Source of the DNA: Nostoc spongiaeforme FACHB-130
Lineage (GTDB): Bacteria; Cyanobacteriota; Cyanobacteriia; Cyanobacteriales; Nostocaceae
Reading direction: 5' to 3'
Assembly: GCF_014698475.1 (NCBI RefSeq)
Contig: NZ_JACJTB010000018.1
Span: forward strand, 45,785-109,784
Length of the DNA stretch: 64,000 bases
A program made the position numbers and the translations under genes. The notes under the pieces are model-generated. The model was given only the letters and a program-made list of their open reading frames with translations. It made no database searches and was not told the origin of the DNA. Position 1 is the first letter of the stretch. Each line of letters starts with the position of its first letter. Shown here one piece after another: positions 55,634 to 64,000 of the stretch.

Positions 55634-58600
55634 GTGTATAATTTAAATCACCAAAGTAGAAACTTAAATCGAGTTATTACTCAAAATAAATATGTTATCA
55701 GTTTTTTTTTGAACAGGAAATTTAATAAAATTACTATCAAATTGTCAACAATTTTTCAACAACATCAGTCTGCTTTTCAACTATCTTTAGGTAAAGCCAC
55801 AATATTAACAGTTACCAGCATCATTTCAGGATTATATCTAACACCTAAAACAGCGATCGCCCAAAACATTACCCCTGCCAACGATGGCACAGGCACAACA
55901 GTTAACACCCAAGGCAACAACATCAATATTGGTGGTGGTAGCCTCAGCAGCGACAAAGCCAACCTCTTCCACAGCTTCAGCAAATTTGGACTAGATGCCA
56001 ACCAAACAGCCAACTTTTTATCCCAACCATCCATTCAAAACATCTTAGGCAGAGTCACAGGTGGAGACGCATCCATCATTAACGGCATAATTCGCGTCAC
56101 AGGTGGCAATTCCAACTTATATTTAATCAACCCCGCAGGCATTATCTTTGGACAAAATGCCAGTTTAAATGTGCCAGCATCTTTTACAGCTACTACAGCC
56201 ACACGTCTTGGTTTTGGCAATAATAACTGGTTAAATGCTGTGGGCAGCAACAACTACAGTCAACTTATCGGCACACCCAATAGTTTCGTCTTTGATAGCA
56301 GTGTTGCTAGTGCGATTTTCAACCAAGGTAATTTAGCTGTACCGAATGGTAATAATTTAAGTTTATTTGGTGGCACAGTGGTAAGTACAGGCAGTTTATC
56401 TGCCCCTGGTGGGAATGTGACAATTGCGGCTGTACCGGGAAGTAGTCTACTCAAAGTCAGTTTAGCGGGAAACCCTTTGAGTTTGGAAATTCAACCGTTA
56501 AATTCCACTAATGATAATTTGCCATCGAATGATTTAGCGGCGTTATTAACTGGTGGTGGCGGTGGCAATGCCAATAATTTAGTTGTAGAGAATGGTGAGG
56601 TGAAGTTAACTGGTTCTGGTTTGACTGTGAGTAATGGTGATGTTGTTGTAACTCAAAATATCATCACTGCTGATAGATTCAATGGTCAGTCCGGCACAGT
56701 TAATATAACAGCAGAAGGTAATATTACAACTAATAATATTGATGCTTCAGCCTTCAGTCGTTTTGAAAGTGCTACAGCAGGCGCGGTTAATTTAACAGCA
56801 GGCGGTAATATTACAACTAATAATATTGATACTTCCGCAGCTTTAATTTTGGGGACTGCTAATGCAGGTGCAGTGAATTTAATTGCTGGTGGTAACGTTA
56901 CTGTGGGTAGCATCAATACAAGTGCGATGAGTATTGATGTTGAGCAAATTGAGTTTATCAATGCAAATCTTCCGCCTCAAGCTGGTATTTCGTTGCCTGA
57001 TACACCCCCACTTGCTCAAGGGGGTAATGTTAATCTTGTAGCTAATGGTACTGTCAGGGTAGTAGGAGAAATTCTTGATAATGATCAGCCTACTGGGAAT
57101 TCGATTTTGACTAGTGCATTTACTCAACCGGGTTCTGTCACTATTCAACATAACGGCGGCGTAAATAATGTGTCATTTGTGGTAGGTGATGCTAATTTGA
57201 ATGGGACAAAAGCAGCTATTAATGTCAGTAAACTTAGTTTTTTTAATCAAACCTCAACTGTTGCAAACATCATAAATAGCGACGATTCCCAAATTACGCC
57301 GACATCACCAATTAACACTTTTCCTGTACTTCCACTAGGCGGGCGTGCGGAAGGTACGCCTGGTTTAATTTCTATCATTTCTGTTAATACTCCACCTACT
57401 TTAACAGGTAATGCTAGTATAATTAATACTCGCCAAAATTGTCCTGTTACATTTACCTTTGGTTCATTAAATATTAGTACTAATGATGTTAATAATGATG
57501 TCAGCCAAATAATTATAGATGGGATATTATCTGGTTCTTTAAATTTGGAAGATGGAACACCCGTGACATCAGGAACTATTTTAAATCCAGATACAGTTTT
57601 AGTTTATACACCACAAAGGGGTTCTGTTGGTCGAATACAAGCTTTTACAATTAAAGCAAGTGATGGTATTTCTGAATCTGCACCACAATCAATCAATGTT
57701 AATATCACGCGACAACCAATAATTATCCCTCCGCCTAATCCCGATAATCCTGGAACAGATAATCCCTCGCCTAATCCTGGAACAGATAATCCCTCGCCTA
57801 ATCCTGGAACAAATAATCCTCCTCCTGTAGATACGAATAATTCTTTTAATCCCGAAACAAATAATCCGCTAAATATAGACCTAACTGATGTAGTTGATTC
57901 GGAGACAGAAGAAGAGAAAACGGCTAGTATTCCAATTTTGGAAAAAGATCAGTCTTTGCTCAATGTAGATATAGATAAAGAGATATCTAAAATTGATGCC
58001 AGATTTACTAACCAGTTTGCCCAATATTTAGGTACAGGCACACCACCAATTAAAGGTATTAAAGAAGCTAGTGAAATATTAGTCAACATTGAAGCTGCTA
58101 CAGGTGTAAAACCTGCGTTGATTTACGTTTCGTTTGTGCCGAAAACACTCAAGCAGAGTGTTTTATCAGAACAAAAACTCACGCCTCAAGCCGATGATGT
58201 TTTAGAGTTAGTCGTAGTTACAGGTAAGGGTGAGCCGATTCGGAAAGTAATTGATGTGACGCGATCGCAAGTTTTAGCTGTGAGTAAACAGTTTACCAAC
58301 AATATCACCCAACCAAGTTTGTCAAATAACTATCTTACTCCGGCTCAACAACTCTATAACTGGCTAATTACACCTCTAAAATCTAACCTGCAAGCACGAC
58401 AAATCAATAACTTAGTTTTTATTATGGATGCAGGCTTACGAACTATGCCCATAGCCGCACTTTATGATGGTCAACAGTATCTTATAGAAAACTATAGTGT
58501 TGGCTTAATGCCAAGTTTGAGCCTAACAGATACCACATACGTTGATATTAAAACAGCAGAAGTTTTAGGGATGGGTGCATCTCAATTTATAAACCAAGAT

Positions 58601-59221
58601 CCCCTACCATCTGTACCTTCAGAGTTAACTACTATCACACAAAAGCTTTGGCCTGGTAAAGCCTTTTTAAACGAAGCTTTCACCTTAACAAATCTGAAAA
58701 CTCAACGACAGCAAAAAGCTTTTGGAATTGTTCACTTAGCTACTCACGGCGAATTTAATTCCGGTGCGCCGAATAACTCCTATATTCAATTGTGGGACAC
58801 TCAATTAAAAATGGATCAGATTCGCCAATTGGGTTGGAATAACCCACCAGTAGAACTGGTGGTGCTGAGTGCTTGTCGTACAGCCTTGGGTAATGAAGAT
58901 GCAGAATTAGGTTTTGCTGGCTTTGCGGTGCAAGCTGGTACAAAATCGGCATTGGCGAGTTTATGGTATGTTTCCGATGAAGGAACACTGGGATTAATGA
59001 CCCAGTTTTATGAGAAGTTGAAGCAAGCGCCTATTAAAGCTGAAGCCTTGCGGCGATCGCAAGTTGCTATGCTAAAAGGCCAAGTGCGAATAGAAATGGG
59101 TAGGCTGCGGACTGCGCGTGGTGATGTACCATTACCACCAGTTTTACTAGAACTTGGTGATAAAAAGTTGACCCATCCCTATTTTTGGGCGGCTTTTACG
59201 ATGATTGGTAATCCTTGGTAA
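55634..59221 (+). CDS. TPS-domain CHAT protease
   Basis: 1195 aa. The start is a GTG, because no ATG is available and a stop lies seven codons upstream; no ribosome site is clear. An extended 84-residue leader contains a hydrophobic signal (ILTVTSIISGLYLTP, cleavage near AIAQ). It is followed by a TPS/filamentous haemagglutinin domain, a shorter beta-helical region, a Pro/Asn/Gly linker with repeats of NPGTDNPSP (about 695-735), and a CHAT domain with H1038 (LATHGEF) and C1081 (LSACRTA). It is expected to be exported by a TpsB-type outer membrane pore, none of which is in the window. The paralogue lies immediately upstream. Confidence 0.92.
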   Translation: MYNLNHQSRNLNRVITQNKYVISFFLNRKFNKITIKLSTIFQQHQSAFQLSLGKATILTVTSIISGLYLTPKTAIAQNITPANDGTGTTVNTQGNNINIGGGSLSSDKANLFHSFSKFGLDANQTANFLSQPSIQNILGRVTGGDASIINGIIRVTGGNSNLYLINPAGIIFGQNASLNVPASFTATTATRLGFGNNNWLNAVGSNNYSQLIGTPNSFVFDSSVASAIFNQGNLAVPNGNNLSLFGGTVVSTGSLSAPGGNVTIAAVPGSSLLKVSLAGNPLSLEIQPLNSTNDNLPSNDLAALLTGGGGGNANNLVVENGEVKLTGSGLTVSNGDVVVTQNIITADRFNGQSGTVNITAEGNITTNNIDASAFSRFESATAGAVNLTAGGNITTNNIDTSAALILGTANAGAVNLIAGGNVTVGSINTSAMSIDVEQIEFINANLPPQAGISLPDTPPLAQGGNVNLVANGTVRVVGEILDNDQPTGNSILTSAFTQPGSVTIQHNGGVNNVSFVVGDANLNGTKAAINVSKLSFFNQTSTVANIINSDDSQITPTSPINTFPVLPLGGRAEGTPGLISIISVNTPPTLTGNASIINTRQNCPVTFTFGSLNISTNDVNNDVSQIIIDGILSGSLNLEDGTPVTSGTILNPDTVLVYTPQRGSVGRIQAFTIKASDGISESAPQSINVNITRQPIIIPPPNPDNPGTDNPSPNPGTDNPSPNPGTNNPPPVDTNNSFNPETNNPLNIDLTDVVDSETEEEKTASIPILEKDQSLLNVDIDKEISKIDARFTNQFAQYLGTGTPPIKGIKEASEILVNIEAATGVKPALIYVSFVPKTLKQSVLSEQKLTPQADDVLELVVVTGKGEPIRKVIDVTRSQVLAVSKQFTNNITQPSLSNNYLTPAQQLYNWLITPLKSNLQARQINNLVFIMDAGLRTMPIAALYDGQQYLIENYSVGLMPSLSLTDTTYVDIKTAEVLGMGASQFINQDPLPSVPSELTTITQKLWPGKAFLNEAFTLTNLKTQRQQKAFGIVHLATHGEFNSGAPNNSYIQLWDTQLKMDQIRQLGWNNPPVELVVLSACRTALGNEDAELGFAGFAVQAGTKSALASLWYVSDEGTLGLMTQFYEKLKQAPIKAEALRRSQVAMLKGQVRIEMGRLRTARGDVPLPPVLLELGDKKLTHPYFWAAFTMIGNPW
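55849..56645 (+). repeat. near-identical 796-bp tract, copy B (TPS domain)
   Basis: Partner of 51441-52237; HIP1 octamer at 55853-55860. Identity falls sharply outside both ends, while the CHAT domains remain clearly more divergent. Confidence 0.85.
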
Positions 59222-59384
59222 TGGAGTGTGGGGAGTAGGGAGTGTGGGGAGAGAGGGGGGAAAGATTTCTTCACTATCCTCCCACACCTCCCACACTTCC
59301 CACACCTCCCACCCCTTCCACACCTTTCACACCTCCCACACTTCCCACACTTCCCACCCCTCCCACACCTTTCACCCATTCCAT
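59222..59384. repeat. C-rich 9-bp minisatellite between convergent genes
   Basis: First a short GGGGAGT(AG)GGAGTGTGG array on the plus strand (59222-59260). Then, at 59277-59383, about a dozen CCCACACCT / CCCACACTT / CCCCTTCCA units, the reverse-complement type of the array at 179-361. It fills exactly the space between two convergent stop codons. Confidence 0.9.
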
Positions 59385-60146
59385 TTACTGCATAATCATC
59401 CGTGCGACTTTATCCATAACTTGACTCAAGGGATGTTCTGGATGACGTAAGCAGAATAAATCACTACTTGCTAGTTGAATTAATTCTTCTGCTAGGGGTA
59501 AAATTCCGGCTACGGGTGCGTTGTAGATTTTTTCGACTTGTTGTTTGAGGGTATCAAAATCTAAAGCTGGAAGTGCTTTATTAATTAATAACAACATATT
59601 TGGTACTTCCAGTTTGCGGGCTACTTCTACGGTGACGGCTGTACCTTGAAAATCTTGGCGATCGGGGCGCAAAATTAAAACTAAAATATCAGAAATCGCA
59701 ATTGAAAGTAAGGTTTCTTCGTTGAGTCCTGGGTGAGTATCAATGAAGAGGAAATCTAGTTGTAAAGCAGTCAGTAATTTTTGAAAGCCTTCGTTAAGTA
59801 AATTAAAATCAAATCCTTCCCGTAAGACTTTGGTAATATCTCTGGCTTTAATACTAGAAGGAATGAGATAAATTCGTCCTTGTTTTCCTGCTGTTTGACC
59901 TAAAACTGAGCTAACATCGTAGGCTGATTCTTCAATATTACAGCGCCCCCAAAGATAATCATTCAAGGCATATTTCATTTTCTGTTCATCAAAACCAAAT
60001 AAAACATGAATCCCCGGTGATTGAATATCTGTATCAACAATGCCAACCCGATAACCATAACGTGCAACAATTCCGGCTAGGTTAGCGGTGGAGTTTGATT
60101 TACCTGTACCGCCGCGAAAGGAATGGATAGATACAATTTTTGACAT
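59385..60146 (-). CDS. MinD/ParA-like ATPase
   Basis: 253 aa, deviant-Walker P-loop ATPase. The Walker A motif is SFRGGTGKSNSTANLA; the usual signature lysine (KGGxGK) is Arg here. A switch-I DTD (IVDTDIQSPG) and a Walker B FLFIDTHPGLN follow. A C-terminal amphipathic helix (VMDKVARMIMQ) could touch membrane, as in MinD. Such proteins place complexes or chemosensory and secretion machines in the cell. No ParB, MinC or MinE is next to it. Same strand as the CHASE2 and winged-helix genes, 330 bases downstream. Confidence 0.88.
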   Translation of the reverse strand: MSKIVSIHSFRGGTGKSNSTANLAGIVARYGYRVGIVDTDIQSPGIHVLFGFDEQKMKYALNDYLWGRCNIEESAYDVSSVLGQTAGKQGRIYLIPSSIKARDITKVLREGFDFNLLNEGFQKLLTALQLDFLFIDTHPGLNEETLLSIAISDILVLILRPDRQDFQGTAVTVEVARKLEVPNMLLLINKALPALDFDTLKQQVEKIYNAPVAGILPLAEELIQLASSDLFCLRHPEHPLSQVMDKVARMIMQ

Positions 60147-60476
60147 GATGAAAGTGATTTTTGTAGGCGAACCACAGAGACAGCAGAGTAATATATAGCA
60201 GTCCTAGTTGATATGTGAATAACAGAGACAAGGGAGACAAGGAGGACAAGGTAGACAAGGGAGAGAAATATTTTTGAAGAAGAAAGAATTCAGAAGTCAG
60301 AATTCAGGAGTCAGAATCAATTAGTACGTAGTATGTATGATGTGTTATCGGCAAGAGTACAGCATCTACCTCAAAGCTTTCTGTGCGTTACGGCTTACGC
60401 TTAACACACCGTACACATACTAATTTTTTCAGAAATCATTTAGAATTGCTATAGTTGTAAGAATTTTTACATAATT
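60147..60476. other. 330-base intergenic region with heptamer repeats
   Basis: Contains ggagacaaggaggacaaggtag-type repeats (60229-60262), cagaagt/caggagt heptamers (60289-60316), and a GTGCGTTACGGCTTACGCTTAACACAC hairpin-like element (about 60382-60410). No gene is visible. Confidence 0.5.
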
Positions 60477-60773
60477 TTAGAGTTTATCCCAAATATTTTG
60501 ACTGAGTTTACTTTTCTTTTTTTCACCAAAGTAGGGTTGATAGTAGATTAATCCACTATCATCTACTTCTTGAATAAATCTTTGGGTAATTAAAGTTTTT
60601 AATTGCTGTTGTGCTAGTTCTTCAGTCGTATTTAAATGAATTACTACTTCTGCTAAAGTAACTTTTTGCTGGCGAGTTATCCAATTTATTAGTTGTCGCT
60701 GTTCGTCTGATAAATCGAGGATATCTAATTGACTATTTTGGGGGAATGCTTGGTTAGATTCTTGGTAATTCAT
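60477..60773 (-). CDS. small winged-helix-like protein
   Basis: 98 aa. SDEQRQLINWITRQQKVTLAE and EELAQQQLKTLITQRFIQEV followed by a YYQPYF strand form a plausible helix-turn-helix with wing, near MarR/DUF-type regulators. A basic tail (GEKKKSKLSQNIWDKL) follows. It starts five bases after the stop of the CHASE2 gene, so translation is coupled. It may act as the output or regulator of the CHASE2 protein. Exact family not recognised. Confidence 0.65.
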   Translation of the reverse strand: MNYQESNQAFPQNSQLDILDLSDEQRQLINWITRQQKVTLAEVVIHLNTTEELAQQQLKTLITQRFIQEVDDSGLIYYQPYFGEKKKSKLSQNIWDKL

Positions 60774-60778
60774 GATGA

Positions 60779-62485
60779 TTATTTATTTTCTTTCAATTTT
60801 TTACTACGACGTTGTAAATCTGCTAGGTATTCTAGTTCGTCTGGTTCTTCAATGGTGGTTGGTGTGGTGGTGATTTCTAAGTTATTGTTCGGGTTTTGAG
60901 GTAGTAAGGTTTCTTGGGAATTAAGTTGGTTGCGTCTGTCACGGACTTGTTGTAGGTAATCTATTTCTGTGGGTTCAAAATTAGTAGGTTGAGAAATGAT
61001 GGTGTCAGCTAACAGATGATTAGTTTCTAGGTTATTTACAGTAGGTAAAATTGTGGGTGGCAAGTCTTCAATATTATCTCGCCCCCGCAAATCTTTGGCT
61101 TTTTGTTGTAATTCTAAAAAGTAATCACTTTCGGTAATTGCTGCTATTTCTTGATTTTTTTTGTCTTCGTCAATGTCAATATTAATTTTGAGAAAGCCTT
61201 TGACGGTTTTAACAATTGTGGCGGCATATCTGTCTATTAAAACCACAGCAACAGCACTGCCTAACAAACCTAAAACTGGTGGTACTAAAGGTATCCAACC
61301 AGCTTGGAGAAAGATAATATAAGTACTACCTAATAATACAGCGATCGCTACACCACCACCCAATATCAACAGCCAAGGTTTGCGAATTTGCCAAGCTAAA
61401 AATCCCCCAACTAATGACCAAGCAAAGATCCACAACCCTTCTTGCCACTCGTTCCAATACCAAAATAAAGGTCGTTTATCTAAAACTGCACTTAATATCT
61501 GACTAGCATTTTGGGCGTGAACTACTACCCCTGGCATTTTTTGGCTATCGGCTGCACCCGCACTATAAGGTGTGTAAAAGGTATCTTTCACAATTTGGGC
61601 AGTATAGCCAATCATGACAATTTTGTCTTTAATTAAAGCTGGGTCAACTTTATCTGCAAGAATGTCGCTGAGGGAAACTTGCTTGACAGCGTTTTTGGCA
61701 GAACGATAGTTTAGTAGTATTTGGTAGTCTGATGTATCAATGTTGTGATAGCCGCCAGCTTTTAGTGTTAGGCGTTTGAGAACGGTAGAATTAAACTGTA
61801 ATTCACCAGATTTGGTCTGTTGTGGCTCAATTCCTTGGGCGGCGAGGTAACGCACCACCATTTGAAAACTCAGCGATGGTAGTTGGTTTTCGGGATCAGC
61901 GATATTGCAGATATGTTCGCTAGGTTTGGGTAGTTTGGAAGCTTTGGGAACAGAAATCATCATCCCTTGGCGGACTGTACCACCAGCATCTACAGGAAAG
62001 TCCGCAACTCCGACTCTATCTTCAGGAATCCCCGGTGCGGCGGCGATACCGGGAGAATCAGCTTTACTCAGAACGCAAACAGCCGCTATATTCTCGTTTT
62101 CTGCTAAGATTTGCATTAAATCTGCCCGACCTGCGGCTGCACCTTGTTTCACATCCCGCAAAATATCTATGCCAATGACGCGCGGTTCATGTTCTGCGAG
62201 TTTTGTTAATAACTGCGCCATTGTGCCGTCTTCAATGGGATATTCTTTGCGGGTTTGAATATCGTTATCATCCACACCCACAATTAAAAAGCGATTGTCT
62301 ACCCCTTCGTCGGGACGCGATCGCATTAACCAATCAAATGCAGCTAACTCCATCCCCTGCAAACTTCCCAATTCTCGCAATCCCAAGATTAATCCCGCGA
62401 TCGCTACACTGGTGACAACCACTGTTCCGCCAATGGTGATAACTGTTTGACGGAAATTGCGACGTTGGGAATTTTGACCGACCAT
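60779..62485 (-). CDS. CHASE2-domain membrane protein
   Basis: 568 aa. One N-terminal helix (about 14-36), then an extracytoplasmic CHASE2 sensor domain (about 40-335: AAFDWLMRSRPDEG, FLIVGVDDNDIQ, RVIGIDILRDV, LLNYRSAK, DKIVMIGYTA). Three transmembrane helices follow (about 350-425), then a 140-residue cytoplasmic tail without any kinase or cyclase domain. The tail repeats one short motif three times: at about 452-466 (ESDYFLELQQKAKDL), 507-521 (EIDYLQQVRDRRNQL) and 548-563 (ELEYLADLQRRSKKL). A docking role is inferred. Co-transcribed with the winged-helix gene and divergent from DUF928. Confidence 0.9.
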   Translation of the reverse strand: MVGQNSQRRNFRQTVITIGGTVVVTSVAIAGLILGLRELGSLQGMELAAFDWLMRSRPDEGVDNRFLIVGVDDNDIQTRKEYPIEDGTMAQLLTKLAEHEPRVIGIDILRDVKQGAAAGRADLMQILAENENIAAVCVLSKADSPGIAAAPGIPEDRVGVADFPVDAGGTVRQGMMISVPKASKLPKPSEHICNIADPENQLPSLSFQMVVRYLAAQGIEPQQTKSGELQFNSTVLKRLTLKAGGYHNIDTSDYQILLNYRSAKNAVKQVSLSDILADKVDPALIKDKIVMIGYTAQIVKDTFYTPYSAGAADSQKMPGVVVHAQNASQILSAVLDKRPLFWYWNEWQEGLWIFAWSLVGGFLAWQIRKPWLLILGGGVAIAVLLGSTYIIFLQAGWIPLVPPVLGLLGSAVAVVLIDRYAATIVKTVKGFLKINIDIDEDKKNQEIAAITESDYFLELQQKAKDLRGRDNIEDLPPTILPTVNNLETNHLLADTIISQPTNFEPTEIDYLQQVRDRRNQLNSQETLLPQNPNNNLEITTTPTTIEEPDELEYLADLQRRSKKLKENK

Positions 62486-62868
62486 TGGCGTTACCTCTTT
62501 CTTGATTTGCTAAAGTGTAAATGTTAAAAAATAGCTTGTTTCTTGAAGAAATTTGGAATGTAATACTTGTTTGCTGTCACTAACATTTTGCTAATATGCG
62601 TCCAAATTACCTGTTTTGCTTCACTCTGTCATTGGTTATTTAATATTTCTCAATGAAATTGATTTGAGAAATACAATAGATTGATCTGCCTGATTTCTCA
62701 AATAATCATGCTATCTGTTTATTTCAGAATGATTGAGAAATGCTATAGTGTTTTCACTGAGGCTATTTTAAGCCTAGATTAACTAAATTTAAGCAGAAAA
62801 GATTCGCAAACTGAAACTTTAAATATTCGGAAATAGTCATTTATAAAAAAATACATATTGTAAAAAAT
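62486..62868. promoter_or_regulatory. divergent promoter region with four TTGAGAAAT boxes
   Basis: 383 bases between the CHASE2 and DUF928 genes. The sequence ATTTCTCAA / TTGAGAAAT occurs at 62645-62653, 62664-62672, 62693-62701 and 62733-62741, as two inverted pairs. The last box is followed by TATAGT, a -10-like element at 62743-62748. A regulator binding all four could switch both genes; the regulator is unknown. Confidence 0.55.
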
Positions 62869-63687
62869 ATGCTCAACAAAAACTTACTATTAATTACATT
62901 AGGCTTAACTCTCATTCCCGATTTGCTGCTGGGGACAATCCCCACAATTGCAGCGCCTACTAATAGCATCGCTCAATTCGGTATTCCGCGTTCCACACCC
63001 AGATTATTTCCGCGTCGCCGTTCTCTATTAAAATTTAAAGTGCCAGGAATTCGTGGTTCTCGCAATCTCGAAGCCGGCGCAGCCAGGGGAAAATGCAGTC
63101 CGCAAAATATCAGTGGAGTTTTACCACTCAAACCGCCCAAGAGTGCTGCTCATCAAATTCCTGTAGAATTAACACTGAGCGATCGCCCGACGTTTTTTGT
63201 GAATGTTCCCCAAACCTCTGCACAGCAAGCAGGATTTTTACTCAGGGACGAAACTGGACAAGAATTACTTGACAAAACTCTGTCCATCACAATCAGTAGT
63301 GGTATTATGAACTACACCTTACCGACCGATTTTGCGGGGTTAGAAGTCGGAAAGAAATATCAATGGCGTTTTTCTTTACTGTGTGATTCTACCAATGGCG
63401 ATCGCAGTGGCGATCCAATTGCTAGTGGTTGGATTGAACGTGTCGAAGTATCATCAACAGTAGCGAGTAAATTACAAACAGCAACACCTAAACAGCGTGT
63501 CATTATCTATGCAGAAAATGGTTATTGGCATGACACTCTAAAAACCTTGGCTGATTTACGTACTGCCCATCCCAATGATTTAACTTTAGTTCGAGATTGG
63601 GATGATATTTTGCGATCGGTCGGATTAGAAGCAATGTCTAAGCAGCCTTTAGTTCCTCTCAATCCTACAACAGCAGCTAGTCAATAA
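62869..63687 (+). CDS. DUF928-family exported protein
   Basis: 272 aa with a hydrophobic signal peptide (about 4-27, ending near TIAAPT). Residues about 100-205 match the cyanobacterial DUF928 pattern: LTLSDRPTFFVNVPQT, GFLLRDETGQELL, TLPTDFAGLEVGKKYQWRFSLLCD and DPIASGWIERV. An immunoglobulin-like beta domain is likely outside the cytoplasmic membrane. The C-terminus (ENGYWHDTLKTLADLRTAHP) looks like half a TPR. DUF928 genes commonly lie beside CHASE2 and TPS-CHAT genes in cyanobacteria, as here; function unknown. Confidence 0.85.
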   Translation: MLNKNLLLITLGLTLIPDLLLGTIPTIAAPTNSIAQFGIPRSTPRLFPRRRSLLKFKVPGIRGSRNLEAGAARGKCSPQNISGVLPLKPPKSAAHQIPVELTLSDRPTFFVNVPQTSAQQAGFLLRDETGQELLDKTLSITISSGIMNYTLPTDFAGLEVGKKYQWRFSLLCDSTNGDRSGDPIASGWIERVEVSSTVASKLQTATPKQRVIIYAENGYWHDTLKTLADLRTAHPNDLTLVRDWDDILRSVGLEAMSKQPLVPLNPTTAASQ

Positions 63688-63693
63688 AAGAGG

Positions 63694-63804
63694 CTAGTAC
63701 AACAAGGCAAAAGTAAAAGGTCAAAAGGAAAAAGAAAAAATATTGATACCACAAGCCTTTCAGCAATTTCTTATGGTCTGTTTATTTACGCCAAGCTGTA
63801 CTAG
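63694..63804. mobile_element. MITE-like element (111 bp)
   Basis: Imperfect terminal inverted repeats CTAGTACAACAAGGC and GCCAAGCTGTACTAG, non-coding interior, directly after the DUF928 gene. The ends resemble a miniature element I recognise as frequent in Nostoc-type genomes. Confidence 0.6.
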
Positions 63805-63831
63805 TTGCTTATTCAATACAGATGAAATGTC

Positions 63832-63868
63832 AAATCCCCGACTTCTTCAAGAAATTGGGGATATTTTT
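63832..63868 (+). terminator. CCCCGACTT hairpin with T-run (copy 5)
   Basis: AAATCCCCGACTT / AAATTGGGGATATTTTT: the stem has one wobble and is followed by a T-run on the plus strand. It lies between the DUF928 gene and a minus-strand gene end. Confidence 0.6.
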
Positions 63869-63892
63869 ATGAGGAACAACAGAAATTACGCC

Positions 63893-64000
63893 TTATGTGA
63901 ATGAAGCCAGAGGATGCTGTTCAAAAGTAAGCACATCAATACCAAAACGCTGACGCAGAAAAAGGCGTAGAGTATGACTGGTGATTTTAGCGGCAACATG
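63893..64000 (-). CDS. 3' end of a gene running in from the right edge (partial)
   Basis: A minus-strand frame is open from the right edge to a TAA at 63893-63895, giving the C-terminal 35 residues (…SHTLRLFLRQRFGIDVLTF…). The hydrophobic/basic pattern is gene-like and codon use is ordinary. The fragment is too short for me to name the family. Confidence 0.4.
   Translation of the reverse strand, partial: HVAAKITSHTLRLFLRQRFGIDVLTFEQHPLASFT

Noticed and set aside
59179..59450. Open frames through the C-rich repeat
   Set aside because: Same cause; the repeat lies between two convergent real genes and overlaps their ends.

Overview
The window reads as chromosomal DNA of a filamentous, Nostoc/Anabaena-type cyanobacterium. 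Three things point there. The octamer GCGATCGC (HIP1) is very frequent. Short 7- and 9-bp tandem repeats and small hairpin repeats fill gaps between genes. The gene content is typical of the group: flv4-psiE-like-flv2, a PAP/fibrillin protein, a PaO-like Rieske oxygenase, Ser/Thr-His dual kinases, an H-NOX with its kinase, and secreted TPS-CHAT proteins. I saw no rRNA, tRNA or CRISPR array.

Layout. 0-2.2 kb: a G-rich minisatellite, an FMN reductase and a PLP-dependent deaminase-like enzyme. 2.5-6.8 kb: the flv4-psiE-flv2 photoprotection operon with a palindromic candidate operator. 7-12.6 kb: a small unknown protein, a secreted WD40 protein, beta-carbonic anhydrase, a transaldolase-like FSA aldolase, and small unknown proteins including one with an internal repeat. 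12.7-15.5 kb: glycerol kinase beside a PAS-CRP regulator. 16.3-22.6 kb: a secreted thioredoxin-fold protein, a small secreted protein, a GT4 glycosyltransferase, and a GHL10-aspartic protease fusion. 22.6-22.95 kb: two minus-strand RNA candidates resembling Yfr1. 23-26 kb: an arsenosugar operon (arsM, PiT transporter, arsS); a candidate ArsR gene lies 22 kb away at 48.2 kb. 27.2-28.4 kb: a GT2 gene bracketed by 46-bp inverted repeats, a 3-bp direct repeat and a transposase remnant. 28.6-28.9 kb: a decayed aspartoacylase-type gene.

29-45 kb is a signalling island: two giant tandem Ser/Thr kinase-AAA-GAF-histidine kinases, then H-NOX translationally overlapping a hybrid kinase with an HNOBA domain. 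45-48.5 kb holds a membrane protein, the PaO-like oxygenase, a PAP/fibrillin protein and ArsR.

48.6-63.7 kb is the most unusual part: a TPR protein, two large TPS-type secreted proteins ending in CHAT (caspase-like) domains, a MinD/ParA-like ATPase, a small winged-helix protein, a CHASE2 membrane protein and a DUF928 protein. The first CHAT protein has a complete GT2 glycosyltransferase in front of its signal peptide. The two CHAT genes share a near-identical 796-bp tract that begins at a HIP1 site. I infer that this block is a functional module of envelope or exported caspase-like proteins with a membrane sensor and regulators; its role is not established by the sequence.
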